A stretch of 64,000 bases of DNA from Pseudobdellovibrio sp031428275 (GTDB lineage: Bacteria > Bdellovibrionota > Bdellovibrionia > Bdellovibrionales > Bdellovibrionaceae), in assembly GCA_031428275.1 (NCBI GenBank), contig JANPPC010000008.1:1-64000 (forward strand), in the 5' to 3' direction. The position numbers were made by a program, and so were the translations under genes. Below, in pieces: positions 16,005 through 24,661 of the stretch. Within the stretch, counting starts at the first letter, position 1, and each line of letters begins with the position of its first letter. The notes beneath the pieces were generated by a model. It had not been told where the DNA came from. It saw only the letters and a program-made list of their open reading frames with translations, and made no database searches.

Positions 16005-16940
16005 TTATTCAATCGTTTCTGCAGTGATAACGACGGTGTCTTGATATCCGCCGGCCAATGCCGCAGCAGTAATGGCTCCAATGACAACTTTCACTGAATA
16101 ACCTAACCCCATCATCGATGTCTGGCCTGACGCGGTTAGCACGGGCGCAGTGCCGGTTAGATCTGCAGCGACGTTATTTACCGAAAGAGTGTACGGAATA
16201 AAACTGTTTTTTGTCACATGCTTCATTCGGCTTGCGTTAGCCGAAACCATAGTCACTTTGACTCCGGCATTTGTTCGAATCAACATTTCAAAGCGACTGA
16301 TCTGACCTGCGTTTAGGTTTCCGAAATCGATCGCTTTGGTGGTTGATGTTGTTAAAAATGTACCTCCGGAATCGACCAATGATAACGAAACCAAAGGTGC
16401 CACGTTAACCGTCAAATTCACAGCGGCACTTGCATCTGCCGGCAATACAAAAAGAGACGGATCTGATCCTTCATAAGCACTAATAATAAAATTATCTAGA
16501 TACGTACCCGACGCAACCAAAAATGGAGTTGTTGCTAGAGCGTAAGGAATATCGAAATAGTACTGAACGACCTGTGGACCGCTTCCTGGCGGCAACGTAA
16601 CCATGATCACGTCATTCACCGTCGTTGTGTCTGGAACATCTTTCAGTATTCTTATTAGGCCCGAATCTTGGTATAACTGATACTTGATTTGTTGACCCGC
16701 ATCGTCGGCATAACGAATGTAACTTCCAGCCACACCCTTTGAAAAACCAAGCCCGAAAGTACAAGCGGCTGGGTTTGTCTTGCTGACCGTTATCGATACC
16801 GATTGCGATGTCCAAGATAAGTCCCAATCAACCGATAGATTACTTGCCGCAATTGATAACCCGCAGACTCCGGCCAGTGCAGGCGCACAACAAATAAAAA
16901 AAACAAAAAATGTACAAAATTTAAATTTCCAATTTATCAT
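16005..16940 (-). CDS. Chaperone-usher pilus tip protein (SCPU-domain, CsuE-like)
   Basis: The 311-aa protein has a signal peptide (to about residue 23). An N-terminal domain carries CTFGLGFSKG and YIRYADDAG...YQLYQDSG, which match the spore-coat-U/SCPU signature of archaic pilins. A second domain ends in GGYQDTVVITAE, a typical C-terminal donor-strand-like end. Two domains and the last place in the operon point to the tip subunit or adhesin. Its ATG overlaps the usher stop by 4 bp, giving coupled translation. Confidence 0.75.
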   Translation of the reverse strand: MINWKFKFCTFFVFFICCAPALAGVCGLSIAASNLSVDWDLSWTSQSVSITVSKTNPAACTFGLGFSKGVAGSYIRYADDAGQQIKYQLYQDSGLIRILKDVPDTTTVNDVIMVTLPPGSGPQVVQYYFDIPYALATTPFLVASGTYLDNFIISAYEGSDPSLFVLPADASAAVNLTVNVAPLVSLSLVDSGGTFLTTSTTKAIDFGNLNAGQISRFEMLIRTNAGVKVTMVSANASRMKHVTKNSFIPYTLSVNNVAADLTGTAPVLTASGQTSMMGLGYSVKVVIGAITAAALAGGYQDTVVITAETIE

Positions 16941-19618
16941 TTTTTTCTCGCTTTCAGTTGTAATGGTGGCAACTCAAATTCAGCAGGTGTATTTTCTGGA
17001 ATGGTAAATTCAAATGGCTCGTAATCGCTATCGGTCACTTCTAGACGGTAACGCCCGGCTCGAAAGCCTTCCGATCGCAAAAGACCACTGCGGTTGGTAA
17101 AAACCGTGACTTGATCTTTTTTCAAATCATCCAAGTAAATCACTTGAGCCGCCACCAGCGAAACAGGTTCAGATTGCTCGTTAATTAATTTTGTTTTCAA
17201 GTAGATATTGGCGTCTGTACCAATATAGATCGCATAACCAGAGCGGTAACCTGGTTTTAGATCAAAGTGATCTTGCGGTAAGGATACACTTTGCTTCAAG
17301 TCTTTCTGCCCCAGAACAATGGTAGTTAAGCTGTACGAAGGCAATTCTGGCACGACAGCTGTGCCCAGCCAATCCGTGCCGGCTAGGTAACTTCCATCTT
17401 TTTGTGGATTTACTAAAACGTTTTGCTCTTTTAAATTCTCAAGCGGAATCAACATCGCAAAGCTATCAGTTACAGGTCTAGATAATGCAAAACGCCCACC
17501 TGCAAAAACAATAGCCGAGGCAGCTTGTAGATTTGTCGCGTGAACCGAACGCTTCGGAACAAATGGGTTTTGGCTTCGATCTTCGTCAATGACGTCAACT
17601 TGATGCGATTGCGAGAGGCGGCCGCGGTTTCCGACGTAGTCGATCGATTCTCCGTAAGCTGATCCTTTTTGCTTTTCTTGCACATTCACGCGCGAAGTAA
17701 ATCCGCCCACCCCAGCAGTCGGTTGATAGGTCCAATCCGCACGAGACGTTCCTGACGCACTCTCGGTGGAAGCCGTCACAAACTGCCTTTCCTTCGGAAA
17801 AGCCCAAACGATAAATAATAATACTGAAATTTCTTCTATATTTACGGCATTGCGCGTGTGACGAAAACTTACGTTTGACGAAAACCCGTCGAACCAACGC
17901 TTCGTTCCGCCTACAGACAAAGAGTATGCGTCGGTCGTCTTATTTGATAAGACACGGTTGAAATTATAGCCTAAACTTAAATTTACATTGGCGGTTTTTG
18001 AAAGCGCACGCGAATGCGTCGCTTGAAATTTTGCGTTGAGGGGATTAATCGGTTTTCTGACACCCAACGGGGCAAAGTCATCGCTAAATCCACCAACTTC
18101 AAAAGAAGTAAACTGCGTGTTTTTGTCTTTTTCAGTTGAGTCTTGCACGATGTAGCGCAAACGCGCCGCATACCCCGAAGGTGCATCTTGATTTATACTG
18201 TAAGCGGGCTCAATTGAAAAATAACCTAATTTTGTCGAAAATAAAAACTCAAAACCCGCGACAGTCTGAAATGGATCCGCTTGTAGATGCGCACCCAAAC
18301 TAAGGCTTTGAGTGAAACCGTAGCGATGAAAAGCCGAAAATGTTAATTTATCCGAATCGTAGATACGCAGGCCGGCCGTCTCAGTCCAGGGGGCACCGAC
18401 CGAATAAGAAATTTCATTCTGGCCTAGCTTTAGTAACTCATTGCTCGAAAAATAAGAATAATTTTGAACTTCGATGATTCCTAAATCATCTGTGATTTCT
18501 AGCTTCAAATCATTAAGCCCAACCACAAACGGAAAATCACGTAAATTGTGTCTTCCCGCCGGTAAAGCAAGCGTTTGAATCAATTGATCGTTGATAAAAA
18601 TTGCTATCTTTGAAGGTCTTTTCAAAAAAAGCTCATAATTTCCAGTTGGTAAAGTGAGCTGGGAAGATTGCAAGCTAAGTTGCGTGAATAAAGAGGCGCC
18701 TGCCATCGGACGAAAAGTTTGAAACCCGCGAACCGGATAAGTTAAGTCGCCAACTTGTGCACGCTGTCCCAAGCTTGAAAAATCAGTTACTACGCGTACA
18801 TCTTCGCGAATAAAAGCGGGATCACTTGATGGAATTTCGCGCCGCTTTTCTATACTTCGCGCCTTGGCCTCCACCACAACATCACCAATACGAGTTCCGC
18901 TATCGTACTGTCCTGCCAAAGGCTGTCGTCCGTTCTTTAAATTAATGATGTCTGAACGAAAATCTTGGCTCATATTAAAATTTAAATAGCTGCTAAAAAA
19001 ACTAGGTTCATTGGTCACTTCGTCAAAATTTGCCGAGCCATAGCGAAGTAACGATGATATTTTTTTTGTTCGTAGTTCTGCTGGTATACGTATTCGAATT
19101 TCTAAACGCTGCTCGCTAAATTCGACCAAAACCTCAGAATCTTTAAAACGATCTATGTTTGTCCAACAGACATTTTCTGTGGCGACCGCTACACCATCTT
19201 TTGTTCCGCTTAATTTTTGGCACTCATCGGCTACACTGCTAAATTTTTGTAGCGCTTTTTTTTCGACCAGCTCATTTAAAATCGCGATCATCGCTGATCC
19301 ATCAATTTCTAAATTAACCAGTCCCGTCAACTGACCAAAGCCCCTGGCTTGAATTCGCGCCAGCGGGTTTTCCATCCGCTCGTAGAAAACAGGTAAGAAA
19401 AGCTTTGTCGATTCTGTCGAAGATTTTTTTGAAACCGATTTGTTATTAAAAAATTTTTGTTGAAGCTCATCATCTGAAAATTGACGTCTTCCGGTCGTAT
19501 CGTCTGCCTTTAATTTTTTAACATCGACGACCGGGGCTTTTTTAACAACCGCACTGGGTGCTTGCCCCCAGCAAGAAAAAGAAAAAAAAATGGCGAATAC
19601 GAAATTACTAAATATCAA
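16937..19618 (-). CDS. Outer-membrane fimbrial usher
   Basis: The 893-aa protein has an N-terminal signal segment. The central 24-strand-type barrel region is visible as long alternating beta stretches (YSVGAPWTETAG, NVSFRHTRN). Near residue 710 is the usher signature GGRFALSRPVTDSFAML. A C-terminal Ig-like end has GLLRSEGFRAGRYRLEV. This matches FimD/PapC-type ushers, which secrete and order pilus subunits at the outer membrane. The start is a TTG with no strong Shine-Dalgarno, 7 bp after the chaperone stop, so it probably relies on translational coupling. Confidence 0.85.
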   Translation of the reverse strand: MIFSNFVFAIFFSFSCWGQAPSAVVKKAPVVDVKKLKADDTTGRRQFSDDELQQKFFNNKSVSKKSSTESTKLFLPVFYERMENPLARIQARGFGQLTGLVNLEIDGSAMIAILNELVEKKALQKFSSVADECQKLSGTKDGVAVATENVCWTNIDRFKDSEVLVEFSEQRLEIRIRIPAELRTKKISSLLRYGSANFDEVTNEPSFFSSYLNFNMSQDFRSDIINLKNGRQPLAGQYDSGTRIGDVVVEAKARSIEKRREIPSSDPAFIREDVRVVTDFSSLGQRAQVGDLTYPVRGFQTFRPMAGASLFTQLSLQSSQLTLPTGNYELFLKRPSKIAIFINDQLIQTLALPAGRHNLRDFPFVVGLNDLKLEITDDLGIIEVQNYSYFSSNELLKLGQNEISYSVGAPWTETAGLRIYDSDKLTFSAFHRYGFTQSLSLGAHLQADPFQTVAGFEFLFSTKLGYFSIEPAYSINQDAPSGYAARLRYIVQDSTEKDKNTQFTSFEVGGFSDDFAPLGVRKPINPLNAKFQATHSRALSKTANVNLSLGYNFNRVLSNKTTDAYSLSVGGTKRWFDGFSSNVSFRHTRNAVNIEEISVLLFIVWAFPKERQFVTASTESASGTSRADWTYQPTAGVGGFTSRVNVQEKQKGSAYGESIDYVGNRGRLSQSHQVDVIDEDRSQNPFVPKRSVHATNLQAASAIVFAGGRFALSRPVTDSFAMLIPLENLKEQNVLVNPQKDGSYLAGTDWLGTAVVPELPSYSLTTIVLGQKDLKQSVSLPQDHFDLKPGYRSGYAIYIGTDANIYLKTKLINEQSEPVSLVAAQVIYLDDLKKDQVTVFTNRSGLLRSEGFRAGRYRLEVTDSDYEPFEFTIPENTPAEFELPPLQLKARKK

Positions 19619-19625
19619 ATTCAGT

Positions 19626-20384
19626 CTACTTTTTGGCCAAATCTAAACTGACTTTGACGTTACCTTGTGGAATTTCTTTAGGCCAAGGAAATGAAAATTT
19701 TCTTGAACGCCCGGCTAAAATATTCTGCGTTCCTATAGCCGCAAGAGATTCTTTCGGAAGTTGGTAAGCTTTACCGTCGACCGAGTTAACAACAGTAAAT
19801 TTAGCTTGCTTCAAAATAAAATGCTCGCCGCCTTTATTCTGAATCACCAAGACCATTTGCGGCAGACCTGCGACTTTGTTTAAACTGCCTTCCACTTTTA
19901 TATCGGGCTGCGTACCAACAGGCTTCACATAAAGCGAACCAATATATTTCGTTAACATCGCGATCGAGGCTACCGCTTTTGTAGTGACCTGCTTTGGGTC
20001 CGTCACATTAATCGGGAATTCTTCTGCAATAATCCGAAATGCTAACTCTTCTTTTAATTTCGGTTCTCCGACATAAGTGACTCGTAGAGTTCTTTTTTCT
20101 TTCGGATTTAAAATAAGCTGTGACGGAAAAATTTGAAACATTTCGCCGCTATCTTGAGTGCTTTCGTATTTTTCTTTTCCGTCTACATCTGGCTCACGGC
20201 GATAAATAACAACCTGTATTGGTGTTTTAGTGTCTGATGAATTAGTAATCGTAAAAGAAGTGGTGGCGCCGGGCCCGGTCGGCGTAACGGTTGCAATGAT
20301 CGGCGCCATGTCGAACGAAGCCAAAGAATAGCTTTGAAAAATTAGAATAATTGAAACAAAAGACCAAGCCAATTTTAAAAACAT
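19626..20384 (-). CDS. Periplasmic pilus chaperone
   Basis: The protein has about 252 aa. I chose the ATG at 20384, which has AGGAG 8 bases upstream and is followed directly by a signal peptide. The 23 residues encoded upstream of it in the frame are dropped. Two Ig-like domains are seen. The first includes QLILNPKEKRTLRVTYVG, equivalent to the PapD-type stretch holding the conserved basic residues. It delivers subunits to the usher encoded immediately downstream. Confidence 0.85.
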   Translation of the reverse strand: MFLKLAWSFVSIILIFQSYSLASFDMAPIIATVTPTGPGATTSFTITNSSDTKTPIQVVIYRREPDVDGKEKYESTQDSGEMFQIFPSQLILNPKEKRTLRVTYVGEPKLKEELAFRIIAEEFPINVTDPKQVTTKAVASIAMLTKYIGSLYVKPVGTQPDIKVEGSLNKVAGLPQMVLVIQNKGGEHFILKQAKFTVVNSVDGKAYQLPKESLAAIGTQNILAGRSRKFSFPWPKEIPQGNVKVSLDLAKK

Positions 20385-20464
20385 TGAAATTCTCCTTTTC
20401 GAAAACTCGAAGATCGCCGTCTTTAGCTTAAGAAAAGAGAATCTGGTTGGCAAGTGGTCAGAAA

Positions 20465-20506
20465 CGAAAAAGCAGAAAAGTCTATGACGACTTTTCTGCT
20501 TTTAAT
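20465..20506 (-). terminator. Intrinsic terminator between pilin subunit and chaperone genes
   Basis: A perfect 15-bp stem (20468-20482 with 20489-20503, loop of 6) is followed on the - strand by a U-rich run. It lies 39 bases past the subunit stop and 81 bases before the chaperone start, so it probably limits expression of assembly genes relative to the major subunit. Confidence 0.75.
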
Positions 20507-20541
20507 AAACAATTTATCTGGTCAAAAAAGTCTAGCTTATC

Positions 20542-21111
20542 TTACAAGGCTACCATCGTAACTGTGATACTCATCGAGTAAACTCCAGCTAAAGGTAAAG
20601 ACGTTGAAGTTCCCGTCCAGCTTGCGCCTAATTGACAATCTTCTTCGATTCCGCCAACTGGAACATTTGTCGTTAAATCGGCTGCTACAGACGATTTATA
20701 ATCTGTACCTGCAGGAGTTAGAACCACACCAGCCGGCAGACCCAGCGCAGTTAAATCAAGCGAGTTACAAGTGCCTGGTACGCTGACCGAAAACGCCGTT
20801 CCGAAAGAATATGCATTACCTCCGCCGTCTTCTGGTCCACCACTGGCTGTGCTACTGGCGATTGTAATACTTGCTGCGTCTTCGTTAAACTTAAAGTGCA
20901 AGATACCTATCAAACGCTGTATCACGATAGATCCTGGCGTTAAGTCTAGGTCACCCGGAATACCTCGGGTCGTTACGCTAAACACGGCGGGAACGTTACC
21001 GCTTATATTTAACGAACCAATCGCGGTGTCTCCCGTTGCCGCTAGAGCTTGCGATCCAAAGCTTGAGGCCACCAACAGGGCTGCAAGTTTTATTTTTAGC
21101 ATGACTTTCAT
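20542..21111 (-). CDS. Major pilus subunit (archaic/CU type)
   Basis: The 189-aa exported protein has a signal peptide (cleavage near QALA-ATG, residue 24). It is followed by a small beta-sandwich with high Ser/Thr/Gly content and two cysteines (GTCNSLD and EDCQLG). The alternating C-terminal strand SMSITVTMVAL is a candidate chaperone-bound strand. As the first gene of the operon, before a terminator, it is the likely abundant shaft subunit. AAGGAG precedes the ATG. The family assignment rests mainly on context. Confidence 0.75.
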   Translation of the reverse strand: MKVMLKIKLAALLVASSFGSQALAATGDTAIGSLNISGNVPAVFSVTTRGIPGDLDLTPGSIVIQRLIGILHFKFNEDAASITIASSTASGGPEDGGGNAYSFGTAFSVSVPGTCNSLDLTALGLPAGVVLTPAGTDYKSSVAADLTTNVPVGGIEEDCQLGASWTGTSTSLPLAGVYSMSITVTMVAL

Positions 21112-21432
21112 TTCGATACTCCTTCAGTGTGTTACGTACTGTATGTTCCATTTTTACTCTTCACATAGAACTCTTCGGCTATATAGTATTCGACTTGAAC
21201 AAGAATCTAACAATTTTTAACGAAAGATTCTGTTTTTTGGCGAAGTTTCATTCTCGTGAACAAATAAAATACAATTTATTTTTAGCCTCTTTTGATCTTA
21301 AAACTATGTGCGACGTTTTAAAAAAGAAAGTAGCTGTTTCGCCTCGCAATGATTCAGCGGAAAGAATTTTTTAATAAAAAACAAGTCTTTAGTCGGATTC
21401 ACAAATTGAGACGTTTTCCCGACACGTTTACA
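21112..21432. other. Divergent promoter region between the pilus operon and the LysM gene
   Basis: About 320 AT-rich bases lie here. A weak dyad AGAATCT-N16-AGATTCT (21202-21231) is followed by GTTTTTT on the + strand and may be an operator or a weak terminator. I could not place a convincing -35/-10 pair. Short frames on the + strand here lack Shine-Dalgarno sequences and family features. Confidence 0.35.
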
Positions 21433-22344
21433 ATGAGTTCCCGAACTGTTTTTTACTATTTAATTAGCATCTTAATTTGCGGCGCAAGCGCACAGGCTGA
21501 AAACTTTGGGTATTTGGTTACAGGATCCGACAAAACTTTAATTCAGATCGCCCGCGATGCTTACAACGATCAACGTCTTTGGAAAAAAATTGCCTTATGG
21601 AATAACATTAGCGCTCCGTATTTGCTTCGTAAGGGACAAATTATTTCGCTGCCCCTGCCACCAACACAAAGAATTTCTGCTGTTAATCTGGTCACTGGGG
21701 CACAAGTTCCAAACATACAAAAACCTGGACAAAAATCGTCAGTCAGACAAAATATTTTAAAAGAAAAAAATAAACTTTTCTATATTGTGAATGAAAGAGC
21801 ACCCTCTTTGTGGATGGTCGCCAGAGAACTTTATGGCAATCAAAAAATGGCGCCGGTTATTGCTTCGTGGAATAGACTGCCGAAAGATGCGCGTTTATCT
21901 TTAGATCAAAAATTAAGTCTGCGCGTGGCGCCTACTCAAAACGCGACTTCCGGAACCGCGAAATTAATTACCGTTTGGTCGCAGCTTGGGAATCCCGACA
22001 TGGTGGCCCGCCTGGGTGGTAACGCAAAAAATATTATAAAGAAAATAAATTCTTTCCCAACGGCGACTTCTCCGGCCGAAGACCAAGTCGAATCGCAAGC
22101 TGTCAGCCCCGTCGCACCAACCTTGAATCAAAATAGCGCAAGAACGTTAAGTCCCGAGGCAGATCCTGAATTGATCGCGGCTCCTGCACCTGTCGCGGCT
22201 CCTGCACCTATCGCGGCTCCTGAGCGCTTGCCTTCTAGTGTGCCCAGTTCAGAAGATCTCTTAGAGCCCAAAGATGATTCTTACTGGCTTGGTGAAGAAA
22301 GACTTCGTATTTTGAAAAAAATTTCGAATCAAGTCGGCCCGTAA
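21433..22344 (+). CDS. Exported LysM-like protein with Ala/Pro linker
   Basis: The protein has about 303 aa from the ATG at 21433, where a signal peptide begins (cleavage near SAQA). Two LysM-like units follow. The first (about 24-75) includes LIQIARDAYNDQRLWKKIALWN, and the second (about 117-167) includes LWMVARELYGN and KMAPVIASWN. They bind peptidoglycan-type glycans in other proteins. A disordered Ala/Pro stretch (APAPVAAPAPIAAP) comes from an 18-bp tandem repeat, ahead of a short C-terminal tail. It probably links to the cell wall; partners are unknown. It is divergent from the pilus operon. Confidence 0.75.
   Translation: MSSRTVFYYLISILICGASAQAENFGYLVTGSDKTLIQIARDAYNDQRLWKKIALWNNISAPYLLRKGQIISLPLPPTQRISAVNLVTGAQVPNIQKPGQKSSVRQNILKEKNKLFYIVNERAPSLWMVARELYGNQKMAPVIASWNRLPKDARLSLDQKLSLRVAPTQNATSGTAKLITVWSQLGNPDMVARLGGNAKNIIKKINSFPTATSPAEDQVESQAVSPVAPTLNQNSARTLSPEADPELIAAPAPVAAPAPIAAPERLPSSVPSSEDLLEPKDDSYWLGEERLRILKKISNQVGP
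22175..22228 (+). repeat. Three tandem 18-bp units within the LysM gene
   Basis: The unit TCGCGGCTCCTGCACCTR occurs twice exactly apart from its last base, then a third time with a diverged end. It encodes Ala/Pro repeats and could vary in copy number without a frameshift. Confidence 0.85.
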
Positions 22345-22452
22345 AACAATTATCTGAAAAAGTAAAAAAATTTTCATTAAAAGCTCTATCGAATATCGAA
22401 TAAATTCTATTCAATCTTTGACCCAGGCCAGGCGCTGTGAAATCATCTAAAA

Positions 22453-22719
22453 ATGGAAGACAACAAAAATACCAAGCCACGCAAAAATAAATACCCCGCG
22501 GAAGGTATCACACTAGAAATGATGGTTACGAAGCTGGTCGAAATTTATGGCTGGGAGCGCCTTGGAGAAAAAATTACGATTCGTTGTTTTACTCAAGATC
22601 CAAGCATTAAATCGAGCTTGAAGTTCTTAAGAACCACTCCGTGGGCGCGCGAACAGGTCGAGAATCTATTTCGTTGGCGCGATGATACTGGTTGGGACCC
22701 CCGAGACGATCATAAATAG
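22453..22719 (+). CDS. VF530 family (DUF2132) DNA-binding protein
   Basis: This is an 88-aa protein. The stretch GITLEMMVTKLVEIYGWERL and the following INIRCFT-like TIRCFTQDPSIKSSLKFLR and TPWAREQVE match the VF530/DUF2132 family nearly along its whole length. The family is small and was named from Vibrio fischeri VF530; DNA binding is reported for the family but its cellular role is unclear. It is probably transcribed alone, between the LysM and GST genes. Confidence 0.85.
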   Translation: MEDNKNTKPRKNKYPAEGITLEMMVTKLVEIYGWERLGEKITIRCFTQDPSIKSSLKFLRTTPWAREQVENLFRWRDDTGWDPRDDHK

Positions 22720-22870
22720 GTATTTTTGATATCTCGTCGTTCAGATCGCGGGGCTATTAGCGCCATTTAATTCTGCAAATCAAAGCAGAAGGCTATTAAA
22801 AATAGGGCCGTAAATTGCAAATGAGTTCGTACAAAACGAATTTTAAATCTGAAATTCTAGAAATGGCTTT

Positions 22871-23548
22871 ATGATTCCCATTTTATTTTATACGGCTGGC
22901 ACTTGCGCTTTTGGTTCGATTGTTTCACTTGAATGGCTAAAGATGCCCTTTCGCCTTTGCCGGCTAAGCCATGAAGAATTGAAATCACCGTCTTACCTAA
23001 AGATAAATTCTTTAATGCAAGTACCTACTCTAAAATCGAAAGAAGGTATTTTAACCGAAAGCGCTGCCATCTTGCAGCACATTGGTTATTTAGGTGTAAA
23101 TAAAAAAATCGCCTACCGACAAGGAACTGCAAATTTTGATCATCTCAATCAGGTCATGTCGTTTTTAACGACAGGTCTGCACGCCTCGATTGGACCCATC
23201 ATTCACCCAGAGCAATTTGCCAACGACTCTTTGGCTCAAGATGAAGTTGTGCAAAAAGCCAAGACCGAAAATGTACCTTCGCGGCTAAAGCACATCGAGC
23301 AAATGATTAATAGTAGCGGATGGCTAATCGCCGATTACCCGACAATCGCCGATGCCTACTTTTACGGAGTCGTACGTGCTGCGAAAGACTTTATAAACTT
23401 TGATAAAGACTTTCCGAAGATCGCGAATTTAATTTCAAAATTGAAGTTAGACCCGGCCGTCGTTTTTGCACAGGCGATAGAAGACCAAGCTTCGGCAAAA
23501 TCAGCTGGCGGTTTTAAAGGCGAAGTTAGCTTGCTCAGCTTGATGTAA
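22871..23548 (+). CDS. Glutathione S-transferase family protein
   Basis: The 225-aa protein has a thioredoxin-like N-terminal domain (about 1-75) with the cis-Pro QVPTL and the glutathione-binding TESAAILQHIG. An all-helical C-terminal domain follows with the N-capping motif TIADAYFYGVV. This is the cytosolic GST fold. The substrate is unknown. It lies 28 bp before the YeiH-like gene on the same strand and may be co-transcribed with it. Confidence 0.85.
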   Translation: MIPILFYTAGTCAFGSIVSLEWLKMPFRLCRLSHEELKSPSYLKINSLMQVPTLKSKEGILTESAAILQHIGYLGVNKKIAYRQGTANFDHLNQVMSFLTTGLHASIGPIIHPEQFANDSLAQDEVVQKAKTENVPSRLKHIEQMINSSGWLIADYPTIADAYFYGVVRAAKDFINFDKDFPKIANLISKLKLDPAVVFAQAIEDQASAKSAGGFKGEVSLLSLM

Positions 23549-23576
23549 TTAAATTTTTGCAAAGATTCTAAACTCA

Positions 23577-24569
23577 GTGAATAGTGTGATCATGCAATCT
23601 GATTCGCATCACTTAAAACAGAATTTGGCGAAAATTATTTATCCAGTTGTGGCTGCTGCTTGCCTGACAGCTTGGGCTTCGTCGGCCATTGCGTTATTGA
23701 TTGGGGTGTTGCTAGCGATTCTTTTAGGTAATCCTTACCTAAAAGAATCGCAGAAATATACGCACGTTTTATTAGGATTTTCGGTTATTGGCTTAGGCGC
23801 AGGCATGAATTTACAAGTGATCGGAAAAGTCGGATTACAAGGCGTGGGCTACACCGTAATCGGAATTGGAACGGCACTATTAGCGGGAACCTTACTGGGT
23901 CGTTGGCTAAAAACATCGAAAGACACTTCAATTTTAATCACCGTAGGTACCGCGATTTGCGGAGGCAGTGCGATCGCAGCGGTCGCAGCAGTTATTCGTG
24001 CAAAAAGTAGCGAGGTTTCGGTAGCTCTTGGGATCGTTTTTATTTTAAATGGCTTAGCGCTATTTATTTTTCCGGCGATTGGGCATCACTTTTTACTAAG
24101 CGAAGGGCAATTCGGATTGTGGAGCGCACTAGCGATTCATGATACCAGCTCAGTGGTCGGCTCTACTTTACAATACGGCCCTTACGCCGTTGAGGTAGGC
24201 ACAACTATTAAACTAGCCCGGGCATTGTGGATTGTACCCGTCGCGTTTATGATCGGAATAATACGAACGCAGACAACCAAAGAAGAATCACACAAAGCGA
24301 AAGCAAAAAAACCTTGGTTTATTCTAGGTTTCATCTTCGCCGCCGCGATCGTTACATATTTTCCGGCGCTTCAACCAATGGGCCACATCGTTGAATCTGT
24401 CGCCAAGCGTGTTTTGGTTTTAACATTATTTTTAATAGGTTCGAACCTAACGTTAGAAACTTTAAAAAGCGTTGGATTCAAACCGTTTATACAAGGAATT
24501 TTACTATGGATCATTATGGCCAGCACATCGCTAGCAACTATAGTTTATGGTTTGATCAGCGTAGCCTAG
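23577..24569 (+). CDS. YeiH/UPF0324 family putative sulfate exporter
   Basis: The 330-aa protein has about ten membrane segments. Family blocks GLGAGMNL, VGTAICGGSAIAA and AIHDTSSVVGS are seen, which define the YeiH family. Members are described as putative sulfate or sulfite exporters; the substrate is not proven here. The frame opens with GTG at 23577. An in-frame ATG five codons later (23592) is an equal candidate, and neither has a strong Shine-Dalgarno. The gene contains a perfect 17-bp inverted repeat at 23715-23751. Confidence 0.8.
   Translation: MNSVIMQSDSHHLKQNLAKIIYPVVAAACLTAWASSAIALLIGVLLAILLGNPYLKESQKYTHVLLGFSVIGLGAGMNLQVIGKVGLQGVGYTVIGIGTALLAGTLLGRWLKTSKDTSILITVGTAICGGSAIAAVAAVIRAKSSEVSVALGIVFILNGLALFIFPAIGHHFLLSEGQFGLWSALAIHDTSSVVGSTLQYGPYAVEVGTTIKLARALWIVPVAFMIGIIRTQTTKEESHKAKAKKPWFILGFIFAAAIVTYFPALQPMGHIVESVAKRVLVLTLFLIGSNLTLETLKSVGFKPFIQGILLWIIMASTSLATIVYGLISVA
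23715..23751. repeat. Perfect 17-bp inverted repeat with 3-base loop inside the YeiH-like gene
   Basis: Bases 23715-23731 are the exact reverse complement of 23735-23751, with loop TCC. The stretch codes for AILLGNPYLKESQ, so the hairpin is in the mRNA about 140 bases past the start. It lacks a following T-run, so it is not a normal terminator. Confidence 0.9.
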
Positions 24570-24627
24570 GCCTTCCACGTAAACGAGCCGGGCTTTTAAC
24601 AAGCCCTCGGTAATACAATTATAAAAG

Positions 24628-24655
24628 ATGACCGGCTTTTAAATTAAAGTATAAT
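24628..24655 (+). promoter_or_regulatory. Promoter ATGACC-N16-TATAAT abutting the rlu start codon
   Basis: A perfect -10 TATAAT lies at 24650-24655 with a 4/6 -35 at 24628-24633. The usual start point, 7 bases past the -10, falls on the A of the ATG at 24662, and no Shine-Dalgarno is present. This suggests a leaderless mRNA. Confidence 0.5.
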
Positions 24656-24661
24656 TTAGCG

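Noticed and set aside
22175..22228. Possible CRISPR or intergenic repeat array
   Set aside because: The 18-bp units are tandem, without spacers, and lie in frame in the LysM gene.
24588..24610. CCGGGCTT/AAGCCC hairpin after the YeiH-like gene
   Set aside because: Bulged stem without a following T-run; may aid termination but not strong enough to call.
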